Positions 45,547-53,581 are shown, counted from the stretch's first letter. The stretch: 64,000 bases of DNA from Lachnospiraceae bacterium (GCA_009777715.1 WRLH01000002.1:1-64000); one strand, 5' to 3'. A program made the numbers and translations. Notes: a model not told the origin generated them from the letters alone.

Positions 45547-45631
45547 AACATCTCCAAATTTGCATTGACTCACCTTATTGTACGTAAAAAGAAAAAAAAT
45601 AGCAAGATTTTTTACATTGATAACTAGTACC

Positions 45632-45964
45632 TTAAATGACATATTTCTTAAGAGCTTCCTCAACTGTGTAATTTAGCGTCTGGCCATGTGAAGCTGAATA
45701 AACGACCAGGGCTTTATGGAGTTCTGGCGAAACCCGCACATTGAACTTGCCCTTGTATATTTTTTCTGGCGCTATCCCCTGCTCTTCACACAACTCTAAA
45801 TAATCATCAATAGCTAAGATGAAATCATTTTTCAATTCTTCTATGCTTTTGCCCTCATAAGAGATGAGGCCATTAATTCCTAATGCTTTGCCAAACAAAA
45901 TATTGTCAGCAGCTGAAAACTCAACCGTCCCATAAAAACCTCGATGCTCTAAAAGGTTATTCAT
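45632..45964 (-). CDS. HicB-family antitoxin
   Basis: Antitoxin and autorepressor of a HicAB module. 110 residues: a partial RNase H-like domain with YEGKSIEELKNDFILAIDDY near 37-56 and a C-terminal ribbon-helix-helix domain (GKFNVRVSPELHKALVVYSA) for operator binding. GGAGAA precedes the ATG, which overlaps the upstream hicA end by four bases. The unusual gene order is toxin first, as in many hicAB loci. Confidence 0.85.
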   Translation of the reverse strand: MNNLLEHRGFYGTVEFSAADNILFGKALGINGLISYEGKSIEELKNDFILAIDDYLELCEEQGIAPEKIYKGKFNVRVSPELHKALVVYSASHGQTLNYTVEEALKKYVI

Positions 45965-46212
45965 ATGCAGTTCTCCTTTTCCAAAACAGCTATTATTTGC
46001 TTTATTTGATATTCCAGCAATCCCTTACGGGAGTGTGGCTTATGTAATATTATTGGGATTTTGCCTTTCATAAACATTGTCCTCGAACCGCTAGTTTTTC
46101 CTTTGTTTGTCATCTTGAATCCGAGACTCTCAAGCAGGTTTTTCAACTAATCAAAGGTAAAGTCTTTTGGGTTGCTCTTAAGTCTTGCTATAAGTTTATC
46201 TTTTTTACTCAA
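45961..46212 (-). pseudogene. HicA mRNA-interferase toxin gene with an amber codon at position 22
   Basis: From TTG 46212, with AAAGGA 6 bases upstream, the frame reads SKKDKLIARLKSNPKDFTFD and then meets TAG (46147-46149) where HicA proteins usually have Glu. It continues as LKNLLESLGFKMTNKGKTSG to 45961. TTG at 46146 directly after the stop could restart a 61-residue protein lacking the first helix. The region GSRTMF replaces the GSHH of classical HicA. The toxin is therefore probably inactive while HicB is intact. Confidence 0.75.
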
Positions 46213-46408
46213 ACGATTTCCTTTCTAAATTAATTATACTCAATTTACAGCAAAAAACAACTAGAATTTAGTGGCAGATATTAATGGGTAACTGAAAATA
46301 AGAAAATTGAAATTACGATTTTACAGAAAAAATATGATAATACCAATTTAGCATATACCGTATTTTAAAGCAAGAGTTTTTTGAGGGAAAAGAAAGAGGT
46401 ATAAAAAA

Positions 46409-46446
46409 AGGGGCTGCAAACACACCCTTGATGTGTAGCAACCCCT
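46409..46446 (-). terminator. Terminator of the sigma-28-type gene
   Basis: Read on the minus strand AGGGGTTGC-x-ACACA pairs with TGTGT-x-GCAGCCCCT and is followed by TTTTTTTATA. The spacer 46213-46408 shows no gene. Confidence 0.75.
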
Positions 46447-46474
46447 AGTTGAATCGGGATAAAATTGCGGATAG

Positions 46475-47053
46475 TTATGCGATTCCCATTTCTTCTTTCA
46501 TTTTCTTAAAACCGTCGATGACCGCGTCAAAAGTTTTCTGGCTGATATCGGGGAGTTTTCCGCCCCAGGTTTTTTCGGCCATTTTGTAACCTTTTTCAAA
46601 AGCCCGCTGCATTTCATCGATTTTCTTGGGGTCGCCTCCGGTTAATGCTTTGGCAAAATCAAGAATCCGCTGTGAAGTCTGGCTGACACCCCAGTATCCG
46701 TCTTCGCCGATATCCTTAATCGCCTGGTCCCTTGTGGCAGCGTCAGGGGATAACTTCCCTTCGCGTAACAAGCTCCAAATACTGTCTGCTTTATTCTGGG
46801 CATTGCCCTGGCCGCTAATCATTTTGCGGACTAATTCCATTAATTGCGATTTCCTGGCATCAGTATCAGCTTTTAGGCGGGCAATTGTTTCTGCGTCCGG
46901 CTTGTATTTTTGTGCCTTGCCAGCGTTTGACGGCTCATAAACAACGCCGCTATTATTAGCTGGGCTTTTATTTTCTTCTGGTTTTTCATTTTTGTGGTTT
47001 GCTGCCGGATAATTCTGCGTTGCTGCTGTGTTCGTAACTCCGTTTACATTCAT
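46475..47053 (-). CDS. Conserved clostridial hypothetical protein under a sigma-28-type promoter
   Basis: 192 residues, soluble, no signal peptide. The first 50 residues are Asn/Ala/Pro-rich and likely disordered. The rest is helical, with ATRDQAIKDIGEDGYWGVSQ and QRAFEKGYKMAEKTWGGKLP as the most distinctive segments. I have a sense of similar clostridial proteins but know no function. AAGGAGGG precedes the ATG. The promoter type and the divergent chemoreceptor gene suggest a motility or flagellar role, which is inference. Confidence 0.75.
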   Translation of the reverse strand: MNVNGVTNTAATQNYPAANHKNEKPEENKSPANNSGVVYEPSNAGKAQKYKPDAETIARLKADTDARKSQLMELVRKMISGQGNAQNKADSIWSLLREGKLSPDAATRDQAIKDIGEDGYWGVSQTSQRILDFAKALTGGDPKKIDEMQRAFEKGYKMAEKTWGGKLPDISQKTFDAVIDGFKKMKEEMGIA

Positions 47054-47139
47054 TTTTTACCCTCCTTGGTGGCGCATGAGTTGCGCAAAAATACGGAAGA
47101 GACTTCCAAAACGATAAGCGTTCCATAATGCTAATATTT

Positions 47140-47166
47140 ATATCGGCTAATTTGGCAGAAACATTA
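47140..47166 (-). promoter_or_regulatory. Sigma-28 (SigD/FliA)-type promoter
   Basis: On the minus strand TAAT (47166-47163), a 15-base spacer, GCCGATAT (47147-47140). The -10 matches the motility sigma consensus, the -35 has one mismatch to TAAA. Expected start near 47133, 80 bases before the gene. Confidence 0.65.
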
Positions 47167-47206
47167 TAGATTATTTTAAAATATTGCTTCCACTTTGTCC
47201 AAAAAA

Positions 47207-47215
47207 TGCTATAAT
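47207..47215 (+). promoter_or_regulatory. Extended -10 promoter of the chemoreceptor gene
   Basis: TGCTATAAT gives a TG-N-TATAAT extended -10 without a good -35. Expected start near 47222, 44 bases before the ATG. Confidence 0.5.
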
Positions 47216-47265
47216 GAAATAAGAACTACATAAATTCTACAATCGTATAAAGAGAGGATACTATT

Positions 47266-49008
47266 ATGAATTTAGAAAAAATGAACCGCCTTGTGAAAAT
47301 CTCCATTCCTGCCATGATAATTCTTGGCATAATCTTGTTTGCCCTGTTGATTTTCCTTATCCAAGGGGCGACTAAGCAGCGTGAAATGTCAATCGAGCTT
47401 ACGAACCTCGGCAACGAAATGATGCACAACAACGATACTCTTATCAAGCTGATGCGCCAGTATGTCATCACCCAGGAGGCCCAAGCCCTAAAGGCTTATT
47501 CGGACATCATCAACAATGACGCAAATCTGACCGGGAAAATCGACAAAATGCTTGAAATCGGCCTTTCAGAGACCGAGAAAGAATATATCGGCCATATCCT
47601 TGCCCGCCTTGACCGTTTGGCGGAGCTTGAAGACCTTGCCCTTTTAGCCCTTGATTCCGGACAGCAAGAGCAAGCGGTGGCGATTATTTTCGGCAACGAA
47701 TATTCGGGCCTTGATAAAGAGCTTGGCCAGCTCACCAATGACCTTATCGAGATGAAAGAAGCCCGGACGACTAAGGAGGTTGGCAGGACGACGATGGCAG
47801 GGACGATATTGCTTGTCGTTTTGTTCCTCTTTTTCGTGGGAACGATGATGGTCCTTAGGCACTTCCTCAAATTTTTTGACGGCAAAATGGCACAGTTCGC
47901 CGCGACATCATACTGGTATGAAGATATCCTTAACTCCCTGCCGATCCCCCTTAGCATTACCGACATGGACATGAAGACGACTTTCATCAATAAAGCAGTC
48001 GAGGATATGCTGGGAGTGAAGCTTTCTGATATGAGAGAAAAATATTGCGGCGATGTCTGGAAAGCCGGTATCTGCAATACGCCCAGATGTGGGATTAAAG
48101 GCCTTAAAAGAGGTGTGCCATCGACACAATTTAATGCGGGCGGATTTGATTTTAAGGTCGATGCAAGTTATTTGCATGACAAAGACCATAACCGGATCGG
48201 CCACATTGAGACCGTGCAAAATATTACCGATCTTCTAAACGCCCAAAGAGAACAGCAAAAGCTGATTGAAGCCGTGAGGGAGGCAAGCCGGGTGCTGGCA
48301 AACGATTCCTCAATCATCGCCGATGGAGCAAAACATTTAGCAGACGGAGTCACGAAACAGACCGCAACAACAGAGGAGCTGCTTTCTGCTGTCAGCGACA
48401 TCAAGCAAAAGACAATAAACAATGCCACAATTGCCAAAGATGCCGCTACAATGTTTGAGGAAATCATCATTGACGCAGAAAAGGGCAATGCAAAAATGGC
48501 GCAGATGATTCAGGCAGTAAAGGAAATCGATGAGTCAAGCAAGCAAATCGAAAGCGTCATTAAAGTTATTGATTCCATCGCCACCCAGACCAACCTGCTT
48601 TCGCTAAACGCTGCCATCGAAGCAGCTAGGGCCGGGGAAGCCGGAAAAGGTTTTGCGGTTGTTGCCGAGGAAGTACGCGATCTTGCCAGCAAGAGTGCAG
48701 AAGCGGCCAAAGACACCGGACGGCTTATCCATAGCACAGTTGAAAAAGCCCATTTAGGCATGGAAATGGCAGCTGAAACGGCATTATCCCTGCAAGAAAT
48801 TGCCAAGGGCATAAGCCAGAACGCTTCCAACATAAAAGATATCGTCAAGTCGTGCGAGGAACAGACCCATGCGATTGGCCTTTTGGATGCCGGAATTGAG
48901 GAAGTTGCAAACATCGCCATTGAGACGACCGAAATAGCAGAAAAGAGTATCACGACAAGCCAAGACATAAAAGAGCAAGGAAGCCACTTAGAGGAACTCT
49001 TGAGTTAA
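47266..49008 (+). CDS. Methyl-accepting chemotaxis protein with a cysteine-containing PAS domain
   Basis: Chemoreceptor, 580 residues. Helix one spans about 12-35, followed by a helical sensor of about 135 residues, and helix two spans about 178-199. A cytosolic PAS domain near 225-330 carries a Cys cluster in KYCGDVWKAGICNTPRCGIK, possibly a cofactor or metal site. The signalling hairpin reads IATQTNLLSLNAAIEAARAG, the standard CheA/CheW tip. GAGAGGA precedes the ATG. Its stop overlaps the start of a small lipoprotein gene by one base. Confidence 0.92.
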   Translation: MNLEKMNRLVKISIPAMIILGIILFALLIFLIQGATKQREMSIELTNLGNEMMHNNDTLIKLMRQYVITQEAQALKAYSDIINNDANLTGKIDKMLEIGLSETEKEYIGHILARLDRLAELEDLALLALDSGQQEQAVAIIFGNEYSGLDKELGQLTNDLIEMKEARTTKEVGRTTMAGTILLVVLFLFFVGTMMVLRHFLKFFDGKMAQFAATSYWYEDILNSLPIPLSITDMDMKTTFINKAVEDMLGVKLSDMREKYCGDVWKAGICNTPRCGIKGLKRGVPSTQFNAGGFDFKVDASYLHDKDHNRIGHIETVQNITDLLNAQREQQKLIEAVREASRVLANDSSIIADGAKHLADGVTKQTATTEELLSAVSDIKQKTINNATIAKDAATMFEEIIIDAEKGNAKMAQMIQAVKEIDESSKQIESVIKVIDSIATQTNLLSLNAAIEAARAGEAGKGFAVVAEEVRDLASKSAEAAKDTGRLIHSTVEKAHLGMEMAAETALSLQEIAKGISQNASNIKDIVKSCEEQTHAIGLLDAGIEEVANIAIETTEIAEKSITTSQDIKEQGSHLEELLS

Positions 49009-49634
49009 TGCCGGGCTTAAAAATCAGCTTCCCTTTAGTTTTATTAATGCTATTATTATGCTCATGTTCCAAGGCAGAAATAGTGGAAATTATCCCCGAT
49101 AGTGAACTGCCAGTAATCAGCAATACCGGGTCGTTCCCGGCCTACTCATTAGCTGAACTGACGGAAGCCAGTGATTACATCTTCCATGGGATCGTCGCGG
49201 AAGTAAGAGAGACCAATCTTTATGACGGCGAGGGGTATACCTTGCCATATACACCAGTCATGCTTAAGGTTCTCGAAGCGTATAAGGGTGATGTCCCTGA
49301 TGAAGTGCTGTTTAAAAGGGATGGGGGCAAAACAAAAACCCATATTTTAAAGTCCTCAACATTCGAAATGACGGAAGGCATGGAAGCGGTTTTTTTCATG
49401 AATGAGCATGGTGTCGGTTTTGGCCCTTATGCTTCGTGGATTGTTGCTGATGATGTCGTAGTGCTTAATTGGGGGGTTAAGGATAAGCTTGAGCCTTATG
49501 GGGTAGAGCTTTTCGAAACTGACATTAGGGAACATTTGGTTGCGGAGCTATTCCTTGATAGCACCGACAGGGTAAGGTCATGCAAATTATCTGATTTTGC
49601 CGATGTCGTAAAAATGCTAGTAAAGACTGAATAA
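49008..49634 (+). CDS. Small lipoprotein coupled to the chemoreceptor gene
   Basis: 208 residues. PGLKISFPLVLLMLLLCSCS is a lipoprotein signal (lipobox LCSC). The mature part, with EASDYIFHGIVAEVRETNLY then YTPVMLKVLEAYKGDVPDE, resembles the beta-rich stand-alone domains seen in clostridial lipoproteins that report on surface conditions, but I know no function. ATG overlaps the chemoreceptor stop (TAATG), which suggests a joint role such as ligand capture. A strong terminator follows. Confidence 0.7.
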   Translation: MPGLKISFPLVLLMLLLCSCSKAEIVEIIPDSELPVISNTGSFPAYSLAELTEASDYIFHGIVAEVRETNLYDGEGYTLPYTPVMLKVLEAYKGDVPDEVLFKRDGGKTKTHILKSSTFEMTEGMEAVFFMNEHGVGFGPYASWIVADDVVVLNWGVKDKLEPYGVELFETDIREHLVAELFLDSTDRVRSCKLSDFADVVKMLVKTE

Positions 49635-49654
49635 TAATTTTATTTATTTTAGCC

Positions 49655-49686
49655 AAATCGGCATTGGAGCATTCCAATGCCGATTT
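49655..49686. terminator. Perfect 14-bp terminator after the chemoreceptor unit
   Basis: AAATCGGCATTGGA, loop GCAT, then TCCAATGCCGATTT followed by TTTA. Confidence 0.9.
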
Positions 49687-49712
49687 TTTACTTCCCTTCC
49701 CCCACTAATTAT

Positions 49713-49737
49713 GCTACAATAATAGTATACTGTATAC
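49713..49737 (+). promoter_or_regulatory. Promoter and GntR-type palindrome ahead of ispE
   Basis: TGCTACAAT (49712-49720) is an extended -10. GTATAC-T-GTATAC (49725-49737) overlaps the expected start site. TGTATAC half-sites are common for FCD-type GntR regulators, and one is encoded next in the cluster. Confidence 0.5.
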
Positions 49738-49742
49738 AATCC

Positions 49743-49807
49743 GTGGAGCAAGTTAGTGGAGCAAGTTAGTGGAGCAAGTTAGTGGAGCAAGTTAATGGAG
49801 CATATTA
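49743..49807 (+). repeat. 13-bp tandem array of Shine-Dalgarno-like units before ispE
   Basis: GTGGAGCAAGTTA occurs four times without change (49743, 49756, 49769, 49782), then as ATGGAGCATATTA (49795-49807), and the ispE ATG follows at once. Each unit contains GGAG, the last of which is the working ribosome site, so five equally spaced sites precede the start. Confidence 0.9.
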
Positions 49808-50674
49808 ATGAAAGCGATAAAACGGCGAGCTTATGCAAAAATAAACCTGGCCCTTGATGTCCTTGGCCGTCGCCCTGACGGCTATCACGAGGTCAAAATG
49901 GTCATGCAGACAATTGGCATTTATGATGAGCTGATATTTGAAAAGATCGCGGCAAACAATGATTTACCGCTGATAGAGATAAAAACCGACTCTGCCTTAG
50001 TCCCTGCCGATGAAAATAATTTGGTTTACCGGGCCGCGTTAATGATTTTTGAACGGTATAAAATAACTAGCAGAATCAAAATAACCTTAACCAAAAATAT
50101 CCCTGTTGCCGCCGGAATGGCAGGGGGGAGCAGTAATGCGGCCGCGGTTTTCCATGGTTTAAATGAGCTTTTTGGACTTAAAATGACAGTACCCGAAATG
50201 TGCGGGCTAGGCGTAAAAATAGGTGCTGATGTCCCCTACTGCATTGTCGGCGGAACAGCCCTTGCTTCCGGCATCGGCGAAAAGCTTACCCCTCTCCCCG
50301 CCCCGCCGCCCTTAAAGATATTAGTCATCACGCCCGCTATCAGCGTTTCAACCAAGTGGGTTTATGAAAATTTAAAGCTTAATGAAATAAATAGCCATCC
50401 CGACATTGAGAGCATGGTAACGGCAATCCACAATGGGGATTTAGAGGGAATTACAGCGCGGATGGGCAATGTTTTAGAAACGGTCACGGCTAGGAAATAT
50501 CCGCAGATAAATGAGATCAAAGAAAAACTATCTGCCCTGGGGGCAAAAAATACCTTGATGAGCGGAAGCGGGCCGACAGTTTTTGCTATTTTTACTGATG
50601 AAACCAAAGCAGAAATAGCATATGCCAAGATGAAAAACCATTACGAAGCCTATCTTACCGGATGTGCCAATTAG
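49808..50674 (+). CDS. ispE: 4-diphosphocytidyl-2-C-methyl-D-erythritol kinase
   Basis: GHMP kinase of the MEP isoprenoid pathway. 288 residues: AYAKINLALDVLGRRPDGYH near 9-28, the ATP loop PVAAGMAGGSSNAAAVFHGL near 99-118 and the C-terminal GSGPTVFAIF. The ATG at 49808 follows the last GGAG of the tandem array by seven bases. Implies use of the MEP rather than the mevalonate route. Confidence 0.96.
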   Translation: MKAIKRRAYAKINLALDVLGRRPDGYHEVKMVMQTIGIYDELIFEKIAANNDLPLIEIKTDSALVPADENNLVYRAALMIFERYKITSRIKITLTKNIPVAAGMAGGSSNAAAVFHGLNELFGLKMTVPEMCGLGVKIGADVPYCIVGGTALASGIGEKLTPLPAPPPLKILVITPAISVSTKWVYENLKLNEINSHPDIESMVTAIHNGDLEGITARMGNVLETVTARKYPQINEIKEKLSALGAKNTLMSGSGPTVFAIFTDETKAEIAYAKMKNHYEAYLTGCAN

Positions 50675-50741
50675 GAAAAGTTATGTAATGTAAAAGACGT
50701 AGCTTTGAAAAAACCATGATTTATGAGCATGAAAGGATTTT

Positions 50742-51428
50742 ATGAACGGATCTTTTGAAACCTTGGAGCCCTTGCGCGTTGAATTAAATGAGTTTCTTCC
50801 TTTGCGTGATGTTGTGTTTAACACTTTGCGCCGCGCCATTTTGACGGGCAGGTTTAAGCCGGGTGAGAGGCTTTTTGAAGTCCATCTTGGTGAGCAGTTA
50901 GGGGTCAGCCGCACCCCTATCCGTGAAGCAATGCGGAAGTTGGAGCTGGAAGGGCTTGTGACGATGATTCCAAGGCGGGGGGCGATTGTCGCGGAAATGA
51001 CGGTCAAAAATATGCGTGATGTCCTTGAAGTCCGCCGTATTCTTGACATTTTAAGCGTTGAGCTTGCCTGTGAACGGATTAGCCCCGAAGGGCTAAAAAG
51101 ATTGGCGGAATCCCGCGATGCTTTTATTGCCGCCCTAAAAACAGGCAATACCATCACGATGGCGGCAGCTGATGTGGCATTTCATGACATTATTGTTGAA
51201 GCGACGGGAAATTTACGCCTTACCCAGCTGATAAACAATCTTGCCGAGCAGATGTACCGTTATCGTTTCATCTATTTACAAGATGATGTAAGGCATGATA
51301 TGCTAGTAAAAGAGCATGAAGAGATTTATAGCGCGATAAAGGCAAAAGACAACAAGGCGGCCGCTATTGCGGCCAGGGCCCATATTGACAACCAGGAAGC
51401 AGCCATTATTAAAAGCATAAAGGAATAA
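50742..51428 (+). CDS. GntR-family regulator with FCD effector domain
   Basis: 228 residues. The winged helix spans about 15-75 (GEQLGVSRTPIREAMRKLEL is the recognition motif), and the all-helical FCD domain (about 85-225) has the metal-binding DVAFHDIIVEAT and later His residues. Such proteins usually sense small organic acids or sugar acids. AAAGGA lies before ATG 50742. It sits after ispE in the same direction, and a candidate operator lies at the front of the cluster. The ligand is unknown. Confidence 0.9.
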   Translation: MNGSFETLEPLRVELNEFLPLRDVVFNTLRRAILTGRFKPGERLFEVHLGEQLGVSRTPIREAMRKLELEGLVTMIPRRGAIVAEMTVKNMRDVLEVRRILDILSVELACERISPEGLKRLAESRDAFIAALKTGNTITMAAADVAFHDIIVEATGNLRLTQLINNLAEQMYRYRFIYLQDDVRHDMLVKEHEEIYSAIKAKDNKAAAIAARAHIDNQEAAIIKSIKE

Positions 51429-51477
51429 AACTAGGCCATACTTTCATTATGATCTTAATTTGAAAGGAAGCATGGCA

Positions 51478-51711
51478 ATGAGAAAATACCTTGAAACCGG
51501 GTTAATGATTTTATGCGCAGCTGGCTTTTTCGCTTTTATTTTTCCCGAATTATGCCTAACTAACGATACGGTAAAAGTAATTGAAAGCGAAAAAGAAGAA
51601 GAAAATGACCCCGAATTAATAAGGGCGATATATAATGAAAGATTTGCCCTCACTCCCACCCAAGTCCGATTCCGCTTCCGGCTTTTGGATTTGCTGGAAG
51701 AAATTAAATAA
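51478..51711 (+). CDS. Small single-span membrane protein of unknown function
   Basis: 77 residues: RKYLETGLMILCAAGFFAFI is one membrane helix, and the rest is a charged tail (KVIESEKEEENDPELIRAIY, then TPTQVRFRFRLLDLLEEIK) that should be helical. ATG 51478 is chosen because AAAGGA lies nine bases before it; ATG 51472 is too close. It stands between the GntR gene and murI. No family recognised. A small palindrome, like that after sipL, begins at its stop codon. Confidence 0.6.
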   Translation: MRKYLETGLMILCAAGFFAFIFPELCLTNDTVKVIESEKEEENDPELIRAIYNERFALTPTQVRFRFRLLDLLEEIK

Positions 51712-51727
51712 CACCCGTTATTTAATT
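51706..51727. repeat. Second copy of the small post-stop palindrome
   Basis: AATAAC-ACCC-GTTATT flanked by A and TAATT, one base different from 44834-44855. In both places it begins in the stop codon. Confidence 0.6.
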
Positions 51728-51774
51728 GGGAAAAACCTTTCTTAAGTTTTAAATAAGAAGCGAAAGGATTGTAA

Positions 51775-52596
51775 ATGCCAAATAAAACCGCGCCTATCGG
51801 CATATTTGATTCCGGAGTCGGCGGCCTGACTGTCTTCCGCGAAATAATGCACAAGCTCCCGGACGAGCGGATAGTTTATTTTGGCGATACCGCCCGCGTC
51901 CCCTACGGCAACAAGTCCCCGGAGACAGTCGCCCGCTATGCCGGGCAGATCGTCCGCTTCCTTGAAAGCAAGAGGGTAAAAGCGATTGTTGTCGCCTGTA
52001 ATACCGCCAGCGCGCTGGCGATGGAAGAAATCGAAGCAAGGTCTGCTGTCCCGACCCTTGAGGTAATAAAACCCGGCGCGAGAAGTGCGGCAAGGACGAC
52101 ATCTAATGGCAGGATTGGCGTTATTGCGACCGAAGCAACAATCGGGAGCAACATATATGCCAATTACATAAAAACCCTTGGCGAAAACTTGATTGTTACC
52201 GGAAAAGCTTGCCCGCTTTTTGTCCCATTAGTTGAAGAGGGGCTTTTAAATGACCGGGTTACTGATGAGGTTGCGAAGCGTTATCTTACGGAGCTGATTG
52301 AAACTGACATTGATACCTTGATTCTTGGCTGTACCCATTACCCCCTGATCCGGGAAACGATTAAAAGAGTCATGGGTGAAAAGGTGAAGCTGGTTAATCC
52401 GGCTCATGAAACCGCCAGTGAGTTAGAAAAATTACTTAAGGCAAACTGCCTGTTAAACGATGAAGAAACGAGTGAATCCGAAAGCAAATATCATTTTTAT
52501 GTCAGTGACGGGGCGGAAAAGTTTAAGCAATTCGCCGCTTCAATCATCAAATATGGGATTTTGGCAACCAAGACGATAAATATTGAAGCTTATTAG
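51775..52596 (+). CDS. murI: Glutamate racemase
   Basis: Makes D-glutamate for peptidoglycan. 273 residues: GIFDSGVGGLTVFREI near 8-23, the first catalytic Cys in VVACNTASALA near 75 and the second in LILGCTHYPLIRE near 186. Normal length and two-domain layout. GAAAGGA precedes the ATG. It may form one unit with the DUF1934 gene 18 bases downstream. Confidence 0.96.
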   Translation: MPNKTAPIGIFDSGVGGLTVFREIMHKLPDERIVYFGDTARVPYGNKSPETVARYAGQIVRFLESKRVKAIVVACNTASALAMEEIEARSAVPTLEVIKPGARSAARTTSNGRIGVIATEATIGSNIYANYIKTLGENLIVTGKACPLFVPLVEEGLLNDRVTDEVAKRYLTELIETDIDTLILGCTHYPLIRETIKRVMGEKVKLVNPAHETASELEKLLKANCLLNDEETSESESKYHFYVSDGAEKFKQFAASIIKYGILATKTINIEAY

Positions 52597-52614
52597 CAAG
52601 AAAGGCACATACAT

Positions 52615-53058
52615 ATGACGAAAGAAGTCCTGCTATCCTTAAAAGGCCTCCAATACAATTTAAGCATTGACCGCGGGGAAATCGAAACGATCACCCCGGC
52701 TTTATATTATCAGCGTAATGGCAATCATTATCTTGTTTTTGATGAAATCCAGGCCGATTCTTCCGATGTCATCAAGAATAGGATAAAATTCCGTGATGAT
52801 TATCTTGAAGTCACCAAGAATGGCGCTTATTACACAAATCTGATTTTTGAGAAAAAAAAGAAAAACATCACCAAATATGCAACTCCTTTTGGGGAGTTCA
52901 TTATTGGTGTTGATACTGACAAGGTGAAGATGACCGAAGAAGAAAAACGCATTTTTGTCCAAGTCGATTATAGCCTGGACATAAATTACGTCCATATGGC
53001 CGACTGCAAAATCAGCGTTGATGTCCGCGACCGCGAGAGTGGGCTTTCACTTAGCTAA
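52615..53058 (+). CDS. DUF1934 family protein (YwiB-like)
   Basis: 147 residues forming a calycin-like barrel. LVFDEIQADSSDVIKNRIKF and TPFGEFIIGVDTDKVKM fit DUF1934, found next to murI or arginyl-tRNA synthetase genes in Firmicutes. Function unknown. GAAAGG precedes the ATG. The final 45 bases of the gene are duplicated directly behind it. Confidence 0.75.
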   Translation: MTKEVLLSLKGLQYNLSIDRGEIETITPALYYQRNGNHYLVFDEIQADSSDVIKNRIKFRDDYLEVTKNGAYYTNLIFEKKKKNITKYATPFGEFIIGVDTDKVKMTEEEKRIFVQVDYSLDINYVHMADCKISVDVRDRESGLSLS

Positions 53059-53108
53059 TTACATTAGCGTTGATGTCCGCGACCGCGGGCTTTCACTTAG
53101 CTAATTAC
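53014..53108. repeat. Duplicated 3' end of the DUF1934 gene
   Basis: Bases 53014-53062 (AGCGTTGATGTCCGCGACCG onward to the stop and TTAC) recur at 53066-53108, lacking only six bases. The second copy supplies the stop codon of the convergent gene at 53105. A recent tandem duplication by slippage is the simplest reading. Confidence 0.9.
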
Positions 53109-53581
53109 TTAAGTGGTTTTGCCCCGCCTTTTTCTTGAAGCTTTTCCGTGAAACGCTTCATGAACCCTTGTTTTTTCTTGGGGATTTCGGCGGCTTTGCC
53201 ATGAAGCCCCTTAACCTCGGTGATATAGATGCCGCTGACGGAAGCTTTGACCTCTTTTTTAACCGGGACGGAGTCAAAAATCTTTTCTTCACAGACTAAA
53301 GATAAGATTTGCGGGCCGACCTTTGCTTTGACAATTGGAAGCTTTGCGCGGCGCATAAGTTTTGGCGTCTGCTCAACAACAGCCTGCGGCAACCCGGCGT
53401 CCTTTAGCTTCATGCGCTTTTTGTCGATGATCAGCATCGAAACGGTCTGCTTCATCGCATCGATTTGCTCTTTTTGCGCATCCTGCTTTTTCTTCGCTTT
53501 TCTTCCGACCAAGAAAAGGACTAACAGCGCAACCAGCAGCAAAGCGGTAATAATAATCATAATAAGTAATGGGGTGCTCAT
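53105..53581 (-). CDS. Membrane-anchored hypothetical protein
   Basis: 158 residues: one N-terminal helix (LLIMIIITALLLVALLVLFL), a basic coiled segment (GRKAKKKQDAQKEQIDAMKQ) and a beta-rich remainder with VKAKVGPQILSLVCEEKIFD. Similar small proteins occur in Lachnospiraceae, without a known function. The start at 53581 has weak support from GAGG. Its stop lies in the duplicated 3' end described above. Confidence 0.6.
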   Translation of the reverse strand: MSTPLLIMIIITALLLVALLVLFLVGRKAKKKQDAQKEQIDAMKQTVSMLIIDKKRMKLKDAGLPQAVVEQTPKLMRRAKLPIVKAKVGPQILSLVCEEKIFDSVPVKKEVKASVSGIYITEVKGLHGKAAEIPKKKQGFMKRFTEKLQEKGGAKPLK

